A stretch of DNA of 64,000 nt. Origin: an uncultured Gammaproteobacteria bacterium. GTDB taxonomy: Bacteria > Pseudomonadota > Gammaproteobacteria > Steroidobacterales > GCA-2729495. Position 1 is the first letter of the stretch. Each line of letters starts with the position of its first letter. This document shows positions 50,957-61,500 of this stretch, in pieces. The stretch spans positions 88,706 to 152,705 of the forward strand of contig CAKZWQ010000028.1 in the NCBI GenBank assembly GCA_937921935.1, given 5' to 3'. Under the pieces are notes generated by a model. It saw only the letters and a list, made by a program, of their open reading frames with translations. It was not told the DNA's origin and did not search any database. The translations under genes were made by a program, and so were the position numbers.

Positions 50957-51498
50957 TCAGGGGGCGCGCCGGATGCTCGTCGTTCGGCGCGCCGCTCCAG
51001 TACCAGGCCGTCAAACAGGATCAGAATTGCCCCGCAGGTGATAGCTGAATCGGCGACATTGAAAGCCGGGTATGACCAGTCCCGCCAGTAGAACAACAGA
51101 AAGTCCACCACGTAGCCATACAGGGCCCGGTCGATAAGATTGCCTACCGCCCCACCGAGTACCAGGGCCAGCCCCAGCGCCAGTACACCCTTGCCGTGGC
51201 GTGGTAACACTGCCAGCCACCAGACCAGCGCCAGGCTAACCGCCGTCGCGATACCCAAAAAGAGCTGGTTCTGCCAACCGCCTTCACCGGCAAGAAAACT
51301 GAAGGCGGCGCCAGTGTTGTGCAGGCGTACCAGATCGAAAAACGGCAACACCGCCTGACGCTGGTACAGGGTGAAATTCTCGATCACAGTGAGCTTGCTC
51401 AACTGATCCACAAAAACCACCGCCATGGACAAGCCGATCCACCACAAAGCCCGAAAGCCCTTGGCCCGGGGTGCTGAATCAGGCTGCTTGCTCGTCAT
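50953..51498 (-). CDS. lspA: Lipoprotein signal peptidase II
   Basis: The 181-residue protein has four membrane helices and the catalytic aspartates in NLIDRALYGYVVDFL and FNVADSAI, plus FVDQLSKL near the start and NTGAAFSFLAG. It removes signal peptides from diacylated prolipoproteins at the inner membrane, for example the lipoprotein at 5246-6937. It follows ileS by 9 bp, the conserved ileS-lspA order. Confidence 0.97.
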   Translation of the reverse strand: MTSKQPDSAPRAKGFRALWWIGLSMAVVFVDQLSKLTVIENFTLYQRQAVLPFFDLVRLHNTGAAFSFLAGEGGWQNQLFLGIATAVSLALVWWLAVLPRHGKGVLALGLALVLGGAVGNLIDRALYGYVVDFLLFYWRDWSYPAFNVADSAITCGAILILFDGLVLERRAERRASGAPPD

Positions 51499-51507
51499 GA
51501 ATTCGCC

Positions 51508-54324
51508 TCAGGCAAACTGCCGACTCTCGCCGGCACCAGCCACATTATCTGCGCAGCGAGCACAAATATCCGGGTGCGATGCAACGGCACCAATGTCAGG
51601 GCGCCGGTGCCAGCAACGCACACACTTGGCGTCCGCCGATGCGCTGGCCACGACCCATTGTTCGCCAGCGAGCACCGCCGACTCGGGCCGCTCGCTCAGG
51701 GGCAGGACTGCAGCCGCCGAGGTAATCAGGGCAAAGCGCAGCTCGTCACCCAGGGATTGCATGGCCGCCAGGCTTGTCCCCTCCGCATAGACGGTCACTT
51801 CGGCTTCCAGGCCTGATCCGATATCCCCGGCAGCGCGCAGCGGCTCCAGCACCTGGGCCACGGCATCACGAATGCCAATGATCTGTTCCCAGTCAATGGA
51901 TAGTTTTTCCGCCGCCGGAAACGGGTAGTCCGTCGCCAGCAAGACCGAAGCGCCCCGCTCCCCCGGTAGCGACTGCCAGATTTCCTCGGCGGTGAAACTG
52001 AGGATGGGAGCCAGCCAGCGCACCATGGCTTCGGCAACGTGGTACATGGCCGTCTGCGCCGAACGCCGCGGCTGACTGTCGGCACCCGTCGTATAGAGAC
52101 GATCCTTGATCACATCAAGATAGAAGCCACCCATATCCACGACACAAAAATTGTGCAGCAGCTGGTAAACACGATGAAACTCATAATCGCCATAGGCCTG
52201 CAGAATTTCCGCCTGCAGACGGGACGCGCGCGCGACGGCCCAGCGGTCCAGGTCCACCATGTCGTCGGGCTGCAGCAAGTCGCTGTCGGGCTCAAAGCCG
52301 TGCAGGTTGCCCAGCAGGAAGCGCGCCGTATTGCGCATGCGGCGATAGGAATCCGTCACGCGCTTGAGGATTTCCTCGGACAGGCTCATTTCAGCGCGGT
52401 AGTCCGTGGCGGCAATCCACAGACGCAGAATATCGGCGCCCAGGCTGTTGACGATCTTCTGTGGCTCAATGGTATTGCCCAGACTCTTGGACATCTTGTG
52501 TCCCTTCTCGTCCACCGTGAAGCCGTGGGTCAGAACTTCCCGGTAGGGCGCCCGGTCGAACATGGCCACGGAGGTCAGCAGAGAGCTCTGGAACCAGCCC
52601 CGATGCTGATCCGAGCCCTCCAGGTACAGATCCACCGGGGCAGCAACTTCCGGCCGGCTCTGCGCCACGCAAAAATGCACCATGCCGGAGTCCATCCAGA
52701 CATCCATGGTGTCTTTGACAGCCTCATAGTCGGCGGCTGCCTCGCCGAGCAGATCAACCGGATCCAGGTCGAACCAGGCCTCGATGCCCTCGCTGTCCAT
52801 ACGCTCAGCAATCTGCTCGATCAGAGCCGGCGAGTCGGGATGAATATCACCAGTCACCTTGTGAATGAACAGAGGAATCGGCACACCCCAGGTTCGCTGC
52901 CTGGAGATACACCAGTCAGGCCGACCGGCCACCATGCCTTCGATCCGCTCGCGACCCCAGTCGGGAATCCAGCGTACCGACTCAATGGACGCCAGGGCCT
53001 GTTGCCGCAAACCCTGCTGATCAAGATTCACAAACCACTGGGGGGTGGCCCGGAAAATCAGCGGCGTGCGATGGCGCCAGCAATGGGGGTAGCTGTGGTG
53101 ATAAGGCTCTCGATTAAGCAAACAACCCTGCTGCGTCAGTACCTCGAGAATTGCGTCAGCCGCCTTATTAATGTGCTGACCTTCGAACAGTGGCGTGCCG
53201 GGCAGATAGACGCCGTCAGCCCCCACCGGGTTATAGATCTCCAGCTCGTTGGCGACTCCGGCCGCGAAGTCATCTTCACCATGTCCGGGGGCGATATGCA
53301 CCGCGCCGGTGCCGGCCTCCAGGGTGACGAAATCACCCGCGATGACGGGCACCTGGCGCTCGGCAAAGGGATGATTGAGAAGAATTCCTTTAATATCTTC
53401 TCCTTTAAAAACAGATATTTGCGAGATATTTCTCGCATCGTATCGAGACAAGCTGTCGGCTGCCAGCTCGACTGCCAGAATCAGTCGCTGCCGCTGATCT
53501 TCCACCGCAAACTCGTACAGGCCGTACTCGAGCTCAGGCCCCAGGGCGACGGCCTGGTTGGCCGGCAAGGTCCAGGCCGTCGTCGTCCAGATGGGTATCC
53601 CGACCGGCAGCTCGGCGCCCCCGGGGTCCTGCCCCGTCGCTGCCTGCACCGCTGCATTCAGGGCAGCAGGATCGGCGGCAGTAAACAGGACATCAATGGC
53701 AACCGAGGCCTTGTCCCGGTATTCCACCTCCGCTTCGGCCAGGGCCGAGCCGCAATCCAGGCACCAGTGCACGGGCTTGTAGCCCCGCTGCAAATGACCG
53801 CGCTCGATGATGCGGGCAAAGCCTCTGACCTGGTTAGCTTCAAAGCCAGGGTCCAGGGTCAGGTAGGGCCGCGACCAGTCACCGAGCACACCCAGCCGCA
53901 CAAAGTCCTCGCGCTGGCTGTCCACCTGCTTCAAGGCATACTCGCGGCAAGCCTGGCGGAAGGCCCTGGCGTCGAGCTTGCGCCCGACCTTGCCGTGCTT
54001 CTTCTCGACCTGCAGTTCAATAGGCAGGCCATGACAGTCCCAGCCTGGAATATAAGGGGCATCAAAGCCAGCCAGGGTGCGGGATTTGACGACGATATCC
54101 TTGAGCACCTTGTTAACGGCGTGGCCCAGGTGGATCTTGCCATTGGCATAGGGCGGCCCATCCAGCAGGACGAAAGGCTTGCGCCCCTCGCTCGCGCGCC
54201 GTATCTGCCCGTACAGATCCTGTTCTTGCCAGGCCGCCAGCATCTTGGGTTCACGCTGCGCCAGGTTGGCCCGCATGGGAAACGCCGTCCGGGGCAGATT
54301 CAGGGTGTCTTTGTAATCGGTCAC
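51508..54324 (-). CDS. ileS: Isoleucyl-tRNA synthetase
   Basis: The 938-residue class I synthetase has HLGH (the HIGH motif, in [12 protein letters not shown]), the editing domain, HKMSKSLGN, and a C-terminal zinc-finger region ([16 protein letters not shown]). Length equals E. coli IleS. The start is a GTG, without a clear SD, lying right at the edge of an inserted segment: the following bases (codons 2-8) are also found 1.5 kb upstream beside ribF. Translation and promoter signals for ileS may therefore come from the insert rather than from the ancestral ribF-ileS junction. Confidence 0.97.
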   Translation of the reverse strand: MTDYKDTLNLPRTAFPMRANLAQREPKMLAAWQEQDLYGQIRRASEGRKPFVLLDGPPYANGKIHLGHAVNKVLKDIVVKSRTLAGFDAPYIPGWDCHGLPIELQVEKKHGKVGRKLDARAFRQACREYALKQVDSQREDFVRLGVLGDWSRPYLTLDPGFEANQVRGFARIIERGHLQRGYKPVHWCLDCGSALAEAEVEYRDKASVAIDVLFTAADPAALNAAVQAATGQDPGGAELPVGIPIWTTTAWTLPANQAVALGPELEYGLYEFAVEDQRQRLILAVELAADSLSRYDARNISQISVFKGEDIKGILLNHPFAERQVPVIAGDFVTLEAGTGAVHIAPGHGEDDFAAGVANELEIYNPVGADGVYLPGTPLFEGQHINKAADAILEVLTQQGCLLNREPYHHSYPHCWRHRTPLIFRATPQWFVNLDQQGLRQQALASIESVRWIPDWGRERIEGMVAGRPDWCISRQRTWGVPIPLFIHKVTGDIHPDSPALIEQIAERMDSEGIEAWFDLDPVDLLGEAAADYEAVKDTMDVWMDSGMVHFCVAQSRPEVAAPVDLYLEGSDQHRGWFQSSLLTSVAMFDRAPYREVLTHGFTVDEKGHKMSKSLGNTIEPQKIVNSLGADILRLWIAATDYRAEMSLSEEILKRVTDSYRRMRNTARFLLGNLHGFEPDSDLLQPDDMVDLDRWAVARASRLQAEILQAYGDYEFHRVYQLLHNFCVVDMGGFYLDVIKDRLYTTGADSQPRRSAQTAMYHVAEAMVRWLAPILSFTAEEIWQSLPGERGASVLLATDYPFPAAEKLSIDWEQIIGIRDAVAQVLEPLRAAGDIGSGLEAEVTVYAEGTSLAAMQSLGDELRFALITSAAAVLPLSERPESAVLAGEQWVVASASADAKCVRCWHRRPDIGAVASHPDICARCADNVAGAGESRQFA
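54300..54320. repeat. Direct repeat, ileS-proximal copy
   Basis: TCAGGGTGTCTTTGTAATCG plus a final G (plus strand) lies within ileS codons 2-8. A copy differing at one base is at 55820-55840. The two flank the 1.5-kb segment carrying the SDR gene. Confidence 0.85.
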
Positions 54325-54740
54325 TGATGCGCCAAAGGTGTGTCTAATGTCATGCTTTCTTTATTCATTACAATGGCTTATGGGGATTCCCGAGGCCCCC
54401 ATTCTGGCCAACTCTGTCAGGCAGAAAAGCCACTAAAGGACACAAAAAAATAACTTTTGGCTAACCGGAAATGCCGGAATTTACACAAAGCTACGCGATA
54501 CGGGCCACCATTCCCCAAGGCAAGGCCTGCTCAGACGCCTCAAGCGGGACCAAATTGCCCCGCTTCTGCATCACAAAAACCATCTCGGGTAACGCCCGGC
54601 GCACATTCTACCTTCGATACGCCCATCCGTATGCCCTCTCCAGGTCAGCTAAACCCAGTGTCAGGAAGCTCCATGCTGCTGGTAGCCGGGAAAAACGTAT
54701 CTTCAAAAGGAAGTCAATAACTTCCCCAATCTTTGGTCCA
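54325..54740. other. Gene-free stretch of the ribF-ileS insert
   Basis: These 416 bp lie between the SDR stop and the ileS start. They are more AT-rich than flanking genes and hold only short frames with no recognisable protein. I see no terminator for the SDR gene, no convincing promoter for ileS, and no transposase or integrase remnant. Confidence 0.6.
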
Positions 54741-55697
54741 TCATAAATACTCGCTGACCAACTTCTCAGAAACATCCCATAGCCTGTTGGCTAATTCGGT
54801 ATCCCGCATCAAAGCGCTGGGCTCGCTGGGATTGCAGTCACGAAAGTAGTAGCCGTTAAAAGCTGCCAGCTCCGGGCTGGTCGCTACATAGCAAGTCGTG
54901 GCAGCCCCTTGCGCAATGCTTTTTACATTTTTCCCGTTTTCATCCCAAGGTATTTCAGCATTACGAAATATATTCGTTACAACTTTTCCTGGCCCAACAC
55001 AATTCGAAGTGGCATCAGTGCCCTCAAAGCGTCGTGCGAGCTCGAGCGCGAACAGCCCGTTGGCGAGCTTGGAATGAGCATATGCAGGAGTTTTCCACGT
55101 GCGGCCTGACAGATCATCAAAGTAAATGCCTTGGTCTGGCACACTGAAATGGGCCTGGCTCCCCAGTATGACTACTCGCCCTTGCGGCGCTGCCAAGACC
55201 CTATTCAGCAGCCGGCGGGTGAGAAGAAAATGGCCGAGATGGTTTACGAGAAAGTGCAGCTCAAGGCCATTTTTTTCCCGGTGCTCTTGATAGAGAACGC
55301 CGGCGTTGCAAATCAGGATATCCAGCGGAACGTCCATTGCATCGACTTGATTCGCACAGCCCACGACCGAGTCGAAGTCCGTCAATTCAAGGACAACCGG
55401 AGTGCACCGGCCCTCGATACTCGCGCACGCCTCCTGTCCTTTCTCCACAGTCCGCGCGGTGCCAATCACGTGTGCCCCGCGCAGCGCAAGCACGCGCATT
55501 GTTTCGTAGCCGATTCCTGAGTTACAGCCGGTGACCAGCGCGGTCTTGCCAGTCAGATCAATGCCGGCAGTTACCTCTTCCGCCGTCGAAGTCTCATCGA
55601 AAGGACTGCGAAACGTATTGCGCATAAGAGCGGCAATAGCAGCAAAGCCAATGCCAAGACCGGCACCCCCGGCCAATAATTTGCGGCGATTAATCAA
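54741..55697 (-). CDS. SDR-family oxidoreductase with a twin-arginine-like leader
   Basis: The 318-residue protein starts at a TTG (no in-frame ATG exists before residue 25) and begins INRRKLLAGGAGLGIGFAAI, which looks like a Tat signal or a membrane anchor. The SDR domain follows: LVTGCNSGIGYETM, ICNAGVL, FLVNHLGHFLLT, and SQAHFSV...YAHSKLAN with the catalytic Tyr-Lys. It resembles retinol dehydrogenase/WW-domain oxidoreductase-like SDRs. If the Tat reading is right it acts in the periplasm. It lies between ribF and ileS, where no gene normally sits, flanked by direct repeats, and its sequence is more AT-rich than its neighbours. Confidence 0.8.
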   Translation of the reverse strand: MINRRKLLAGGAGLGIGFAAIAALMRNTFRSPFDETSTAEEVTAGIDLTGKTALVTGCNSGIGYETMRVLALRGAHVIGTARTVEKGQEACASIEGRCTPVVLELTDFDSVVGCANQVDAMDVPLDILICNAGVLYQEHREKNGLELHFLVNHLGHFLLTRRLLNRVLAAPQGRVVILGSQAHFSVPDQGIYFDDLSGRTWKTPAYAHSKLANGLFALELARRFEGTDATSNCVGPGKVVTNIFRNAEIPWDENGKNVKSIAQGAATTCYVATSPELAAFNGYYFRDCNPSEPSALMRDTELANRLWDVSEKLVSEYL

Positions 55698-55819
55698 TTG
55701 ATAGCTATTGCTCGCAGACCAGAAGCAACATAAAACGAACCCTTGTCTATATTACAGGCCTAGGCAAGCCGCCTGAAATCTTTGCCACCTTTTCTTTCTG
55801 GCCCGCCCTGGCCCTGTAG

Positions 55820-55840
55820 TCAGGGGGTCTTTGTAATCGG
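55820..55840. repeat. Direct repeat, ribF-proximal copy
   Basis: The second copy of the 21-bp repeat (core GTCTTTGTAATCGG) lies 16 bp beyond the ribF stop. Read leftward it resembles the beginning of ileS but lacks a start codon. The AGGCGG just before it would be well placed as a ribosome-binding site for a lost start. Confidence 0.8.
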
Positions 55841-55856
55841 CGCCGTGTTTCCGCCT

Positions 55857-56792
55857 TCAGGCTGCCTGCAAAATGGCGCGCGCCCGGGCCGCGTCACGGT
55901 GCATTTGATCAGTCATGCTCTCCAGGTTGGGAAAATGCTCTTCATCTCGCAGCTTGGCCACAAAGTCCACGCTGATGTAAGTCCCGTAAATCGGTCGGTC
56001 GAAATCGAAAATATGCACTTCCAGCAAGGGCTCACCGCCGCCGCCCACGGTCGGCCGGGAACCGAGACTGGCAACGCCTGCTAAAGGACCCTCGGTCAAA
56101 CCATGGACCCGCACTGCGAAGATCCCGTGCAGGGCGCTTTGGCGACGGTTAAGGCGGACGTTCGCGGTGGGGAAGCCGAGCTTGCGACCCAGCCCCTGGC
56201 CACGAACGACCCGACCCGTCATCTGATAGTGACGGCCAAGCAAACTATGCGCCTGCGCCAGGTCCCCTGACTGCAGTGCCTGCCGGATGTCCGTGCTGGA
56301 CACCCGCTCACCTGCCACCTGGACACTGGCAATCTGCTCCACGCTGAAGCCTAGCCGAGCGCCGGCGGCCTCCAGGTCTGCAACACCACCGCGTCGCTGA
56401 CGCGCGAAACGAAAATCATCGCCCACGACCAGGTGCTGCACATTTAATAACGACACCAGCAACTCATCAATAAACTCGCCCGGCTCCAGCCTTTCCATGT
56501 GCGCGTTGAAGGGCGGACAGAAAAAATAGTCCAGCCCCATAGCCGACAGGGCCGAAAATTTCTCACGAAAGCGCGTCAGCCGCGCCGGCGCCGAACCCCG
56601 ACCAAAAAATTCCGCCGGCATGGGCTCAAAAGAAAATGCCAGGGCGGGCAAACCACGCTCGGCGGCTACCTGGATGACGCGCGCAAAAATCCGCTGATGC
56701 CCGAGATGGACACCATCAAAGGTACCGATGGCGGCAACACAGCCATCGGGCAGCGCGGCTTGGCCCGGCTGCGGCCTGCGGATCAATAACAT
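55857..56792 (-). CDS. ribF: Bifunctional riboflavin kinase/FAD synthetase
   Basis: The 311-residue protein has the FAD synthetase nucleotidyltransferase motif GTFDGVHLGH (residues 23-32), VGDDFRFARQRRG and SSTDIRQAL. The C-terminal riboflavin kinase domain carries GRKLGFPTANV. It makes FMN and FAD from riboflavin. In most Gammaproteobacteria ribF directly precedes ileS; here a 1.5-kb segment separates them. murJ lies 37 bp upstream on the same strand. Confidence 0.96.
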   Translation of the reverse strand: MLLIRRPQPGQAALPDGCVAAIGTFDGVHLGHQRIFARVIQVAAERGLPALAFSFEPMPAEFFGRGSAPARLTRFREKFSALSAMGLDYFFCPPFNAHMERLEPGEFIDELLVSLLNVQHLVVGDDFRFARQRRGGVADLEAAGARLGFSVEQIASVQVAGERVSSTDIRQALQSGDLAQAHSLLGRHYQMTGRVVRGQGLGRKLGFPTANVRLNRRQSALHGIFAVRVHGLTEGPLAGVASLGSRPTVGGGGEPLLEVHIFDFDRPIYGTYISVDFVAKLRDEEHFPNLESMTDQMHRDAARARAILQAA

Positions 56793-56829
56793 GGGAATTG
56801 ATCAGGTGGGTTCTTGACCAAAGCGGCGA

Positions 56830-58440
56830 TTATAAAGAGGCTCCGGAACTTTTCATCCGCAACTCATCGGGCCGCAGGCCCGCGGCCAGCAGCGTAGCCC
56901 CATAGACGGCGAAGCCGCCGAGCACGGTGACTGTTAACCACCCGGCCCGAGTCCAGACCCCCGCTTCAAGCCATTGAACCAGGGGCGGGCTGAAGTAGTG
57001 CAGCAGCATGCCCATCACGGCGGCTGCGACAGCCACCTGAAGCAGCAATCGACCCCAACCGGCTCTGGATTGCAGCACCCCGTCGCGGCGCAAGCCCCGC
57101 CAGAGCAGAAAGGCGTTAAGAAAGGCGGATAAGGCGGTGGCCAGGGCGAGCCCGGCATGAGGCCCCGGTAGATCGGCTATAACCCACGGCACCACGATCA
57201 GGACATTGAGAATCATATTGACCACCAGCGCGATGATGCCAACCCGCACGGGGGTTCGGGTGTCCTGTCTGGCGAAATAGCCGGGCGCGAGAACCTTCAC
57301 CAGGATAAAGCCCGGCAAGCCCAGGGCGTAGGCCACCAGGCTAAGGCTGGCCATGCTGACGTCCGCCGAGCCAAAAGCACCGCCGGCAAAAATCGTGGCC
57401 AGGATGGGACCCGACACGACAGCCAGACCCACGGCGGACGGCAGTGCGATCAACACTACCAGCCGCAAGGCCCAGTCCAGGGTGGCCGAGAAAGCCGCAG
57501 GCGTCGAGCTGGCATGCTGACGCGACAGATTCGGCAAGATCACCGTAGCCAGTGCGATACCAAAAACGCCCAGGGGAAACTCCATCAGGCGATCGGAGTA
57601 ATACAGCCAGCTGATACTGCCTGTGGCCAGGAAAGACGCAATCAGGGTGTCGAAAAGAATATTTATCTGGGCAACGGATGCCCCGAAAATAACCGGTGCC
57701 ATCAAAATCAGCACGCGGCGTACGCCGGGATGCTGCCAGCCCCAGCGCGGCCTGGGCAGGAGCCGAATGCGCAGCAAAAAGGGCAACATGAATAACAGCT
57801 GCACGGCACCGGCGACGAACACACCGGCAGCCAGGATGATTCCCGGTCGCTCCGCCCCCGGCGCCAGCAACGCAGCGAAACCGATCAACACCACGTTGAG
57901 CAGCACGGGCGCAAAGGCCGGGACACCAAAATTCTTGTAGGTATTCAGAATGGCGCCGGCCAGGGCAGTCAGGGAAATAAACAGCAGATAGGGAAAGGTC
58001 AGCCGGAGCATGTCGACGGCCAGGTCATATCGACCGCCGTCTGCATTGCCGATAAAACCCGGCGCGAAAACGGCGATCAGCACCGGCGCTGCGAGCACAC
58101 CAACGGCCGTAAAGCCAAACAGCACCAAACCCAGGGTACCCGCGACCCGGTCCACGAGTTCGCGCACCTGGGCCGGATCACCGGCCTCGTCGTATTCGGC
58201 AAAGACCGGCACAAAGGCCTGGGAAAAGGCGCCTTCGGCAAAAAATCGACGGAAAATATTGGGAATCTTGAAGGCCACGAAAAACGCGTCCATGACCATG
58301 CCGGCACCGAAAAAACGGGCGAACACGATGTCCCTGACCAGCCCGAGGATCCGGGACAGCAAGGTCATGAAGCTGACCAGGGACGTGGACTTCAGGAGCC
58401 CCCCGGCCGGGTTACTGGGCGCTGCTTGGGGCTCTGACAT
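56830..58440 (-). CDS. murJ: MurJ lipid II flippase
   Basis: The ATG at 58440 gives 536 residues with about 14 membrane helices. The start shows the MurJ/MviN signature MTLLSRILGLVRDIVFARFFGAG, and FFAEGAFSQAFVPVFAEY follows, with basic residues known to be needed for lipid II export. It flips the peptidoglycan precursor lipid II across the inner membrane. It heads the leftward murJ-ribF unit and is divergent from rpsT. Confidence 0.95.
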   Translation of the reverse strand: MSEPQAAPSNPAGGLLKSTSLVSFMTLLSRILGLVRDIVFARFFGAGMVMDAFFVAFKIPNIFRRFFAEGAFSQAFVPVFAEYDEAGDPAQVRELVDRVAGTLGLVLFGFTAVGVLAAPVLIAVFAPGFIGNADGGRYDLAVDMLRLTFPYLLFISLTALAGAILNTYKNFGVPAFAPVLLNVVLIGFAALLAPGAERPGIILAAGVFVAGAVQLLFMLPFLLRIRLLPRPRWGWQHPGVRRVLILMAPVIFGASVAQINILFDTLIASFLATGSISWLYYSDRLMEFPLGVFGIALATVILPNLSRQHASSTPAAFSATLDWALRLVVLIALPSAVGLAVVSGPILATIFAGGAFGSADVSMASLSLVAYALGLPGFILVKVLAPGYFARQDTRTPVRVGIIALVVNMILNVLIVVPWVIADLPGPHAGLALATALSAFLNAFLLWRGLRRDGVLQSRAGWGRLLLQVAVAAAVMGMLLHYFSPPLVQWLEAGVWTRAGWLTVTVLGGFAVYGATLLAAGLRPDELRMKSSGASL

Positions 58441-58520
58441 CGCGCGCAAGTCTAACAGGTGCGCTCCGACAAGCCCGGCCAGTTAACATGTGAAATCAAC
58501 AAGTTGGCCTGAAACACCTA

Positions 58521-58549
58521 TTGACAAGACCGGTGGCAGGCGGAAGAAT
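58521..58549 (+). promoter_or_regulatory. Promoter of rpsT
   Basis: A consensus -35 TTGACA (58521-58526), a 17-bp spacer and -10 AAGAAT (58544-58549) lie about 50 bp upstream of the rpsT start, predicting a leader of about 45 nt. Confidence 0.65.
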
Positions 58550-58599
58550 AGCCGGCTTTTCCGCTCCGGCGGATTCTCCACCTACAGGATTTCCAGCCA

Positions 58600-59956
<1,357 letters not shown>

Positions 59957-59978
59957 ATTGCAGCGGGCTTCGCAAGCC

Positions 59979-60242
59979 TCAGCCTTCCGTCGGTACCACG
60001 CACACGAAAGTGCGTTTTTGCGGACCCCGGCGACGAAACTCCACCTTACCGGTGGCGGTCGCGAAAAGGGTGTGGTCTCGGCCAACACCGACATTCTCGC
60101 CGGCGTGATAGCGCGTTCCTCGCTGACGCACCAGGATATTGCCTGCCAGTACTGCCTGGCCGCCGAATTTTTTCAGGCCCAGACGCTTGGATTCTGAATC
60201 GCGACCGTTACGGGAACTGCCGCCTGCTTTTTTATGTGCCAT
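59979..60242 (-). CDS. rpmA: 50S ribosomal protein L27
   Basis: The 87-residue protein reads [20 protein letters not shown] and [20 protein letters not shown], the highly conserved L27 sequence; its N-terminal tail reaches the peptidyl-transferase centre. The N-terminus needs no Prp-type processing, as usual in Gammaproteobacteria. It starts 19 bp after rplU. Confidence 0.98.
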   Translation of the reverse strand: MAHKKAGGSSRNGRDSESKRLGLKKFGGQAVLAGNILVRQRGTRYHAGENVGVGRDHTLFATATGKVEFRRRGPQKRTFVCVVPTEG

Positions 60243-60261
60243 TGCTTAACTCCAGGCCCGT

Positions 60262-60582
60262 TCAGGCCGCGCCGCCGCTGATGCCCGTGACCTGGATCAG
60301 CGTGAAATGCTGACGGTGGCCCTTGGTGCGCTTGTAATTCTGCCGCCGGTGAAACTTGATGATTTCCACCTTGCGGTCCTTGTCCTGGCGCAGCACCTTG
60401 GCATCAACCTTGCCACCGTCGACGAGGGGCGAGCCGATTGTGACATCAGCACCCTCACCCACCATGAGAACTTCATCGAACTGCACCTGATCGCCTTCGG
60501 CAACATCAAGCTTTTCGATTTTCAGGGTGTCGCCCGCGCTGGCGCGATACTGTTTACCACCCGTCCGAAAAACGGCGTACAT
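60262..60582 (-). CDS. rplU: 50S ribosomal protein L21
   Basis: The 106-residue protein reads MYAVFRTGGKQYRASAGDTL and ends in the basic RRQNYKRTKGHRQHFT segment, the L21 signature. L21 binds 23S rRNA. It is the first gene of rplU-rpmA, with a clear promoter and a GC-rich leader hairpin upstream. Confidence 0.98.
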   Translation of the reverse strand: MYAVFRTGGKQYRASAGDTLKIEKLDVAEGDQVQFDEVLMVGEGADVTIGSPLVDGGKVDAKVLRQDKDRKVEIIKFHRRQNYKRTKGHRQHFTLIQVTGISGGAA

Positions 60583-60600
60583 CTGGATTCTCCGGAATAG

Positions 60601-60621
60601 GCCGGGGCGGAAGGCCCCGGC
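60601..60621 (-). promoter_or_regulatory. GC-rich hairpin in the rplU leader
   Basis: GCCGGGGC and GCCCCGGC form an 8-bp stem with a 5-nt loop, between the rplU promoter and its ATG, which is 18 bp away. It might mediate autogenous control of L21/L27 synthesis; this is inference from position. Confidence 0.4.
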
Positions 60622-60635
60622 GGAAAAGACGCGAG

Positions 60636-60664
60636 ATCATACTGGTTTCCGCACCGGCAATCAA
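60636..60664 (-). promoter_or_regulatory. Promoter of rplU-rpmA
   Basis: On the minus strand TTGATT (60664-60659), a 17-bp spacer and TATGAT (60641-60636) lie 54 bp upstream of the rplU ATG. Confidence 0.65.
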
Positions 60665-60682
60665 CGGCTTAGGGGCCGCGCT

Positions 60683-61432
60683 TCAGTCCCCGGGCGCGCC
60701 AGCTGGCAGGGGGTACCGGCGGCCCGCGACGGCCACGCTGGCGCCGGCGGCACGCATCTGCCGCCCCTGCTCTGCCGTGCCGCAATGGTAAGCCTGAAGC
60801 CGCTCCAGCAGCTCGGAGGGATAATCTGCCTGCAGCTCATCCCAGCCACTGTGGCTGGGGTTTCCCTCGGGCCGACAGTCGTGAAATACCGCCTCGCCGG
60901 CATCGGCATAGCGGGCCAGTAATTCCGGGATGGGCCGCGTGTCGCCGGTGTAAACGAAATATTCCGCCAGGCGCAGGCCGAAACCAAAATCCGGCCGGTG
61001 GTGGCTTACGGGCAGCACATCGAACCAGCGATCGCGCCACCAGAAACCCTGCTCCACCGGCACCAGCTGAAAGGCGTCCCAGAAATTCACCCCGCCCTCC
61101 GCCAGGGGTGAGCGCTCGGCTACCAGCCGCTGTTGCAAGGCCGGGACAATGGGTGCCGGCACGAATAACACCAGGGGCGCCTGGCGGGTCGCATCGAACC
61201 AGCTGGCAAAGAATAAGGGCTCCAGGCCACTGACGTGGTCCATGTGGATATGGGTAATAAACACCGCCGGCGGCAATTGCCCATACTCTGCCTGAAAGCG
61301 CTGGGGCACCTCCTGGCCGCAATCAATCAGCAGTATGGGCTCCCCTGCCGCCTCAAGCACGGCGGCCGCAGAGCCCTGGTCCATCCCGCTGGACCCGCCG
61401 ACGCCGAGAAAATTCAGCTGCAAGCTTGCCAA
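60683..61432 (-). CDS. Metallo-beta-lactamase-fold hydrolase
   Basis: The 249-residue protein starts at a TTG and has the MBL-fold metal motif THIHMDHVSG (H-x-H-x-D-H), then VLPVSHHRPDFGFGL, YTGDTRPIP (the bridging Asp) and FHDC. The layout resembles the RNase Z/ElaC-like and phosphodiesterase branches, and the family binds two zinc ions. The C-terminal half lacks an RNase Z exosite. It could be a phosphodiesterase or another hydrolase. It lies between rplU and ispB, which are usually direct divergent neighbours, so it is an extra gene here. Confidence 0.82.
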   Translation of the reverse strand: MASLQLNFLGVGGSSGMDQGSAAAVLEAAGEPILLIDCGQEVPQRFQAEYGQLPPAVFITHIHMDHVSGLEPLFFASWFDATRQAPLVLFVPAPIVPALQQRLVAERSPLAEGGVNFWDAFQLVPVEQGFWWRDRWFDVLPVSHHRPDFGFGLRLAEYFVYTGDTRPIPELLARYADAGEAVFHDCRPEGNPSHSGWDELQADYPSELLERLQAYHCGTAEQGRQMRAAGASVAVAGRRYPLPAGAPGD

Positions 61433-61500
61433 TGCCCTGTCTCCCGTTCCTGATAATTCGTTTGTAATAGCTCGCTGATGAAGGGCATTATTCCCTTGCG

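Noticed and set aside
52039..54327. A 762-codon open frame on the plus strand opposite ileS
   Set aside because: It is the antisense shadow of a well-conserved synthetase gene in GC-rich DNA; the translation has no recognisable domain.
54457..54746. Short plus-strand frames in the ribF-ileS insert that might be remnants of a mobile-element gene
   Set aside because: Neither translation resembles a transposase, integrase or toxin, and composition is typical of non-coding sequence.
56793..56829. A flavin riboswitch upstream of ribF
   Set aside because: The gap to murJ is only 37 bp, too short for an FMN aptamer.
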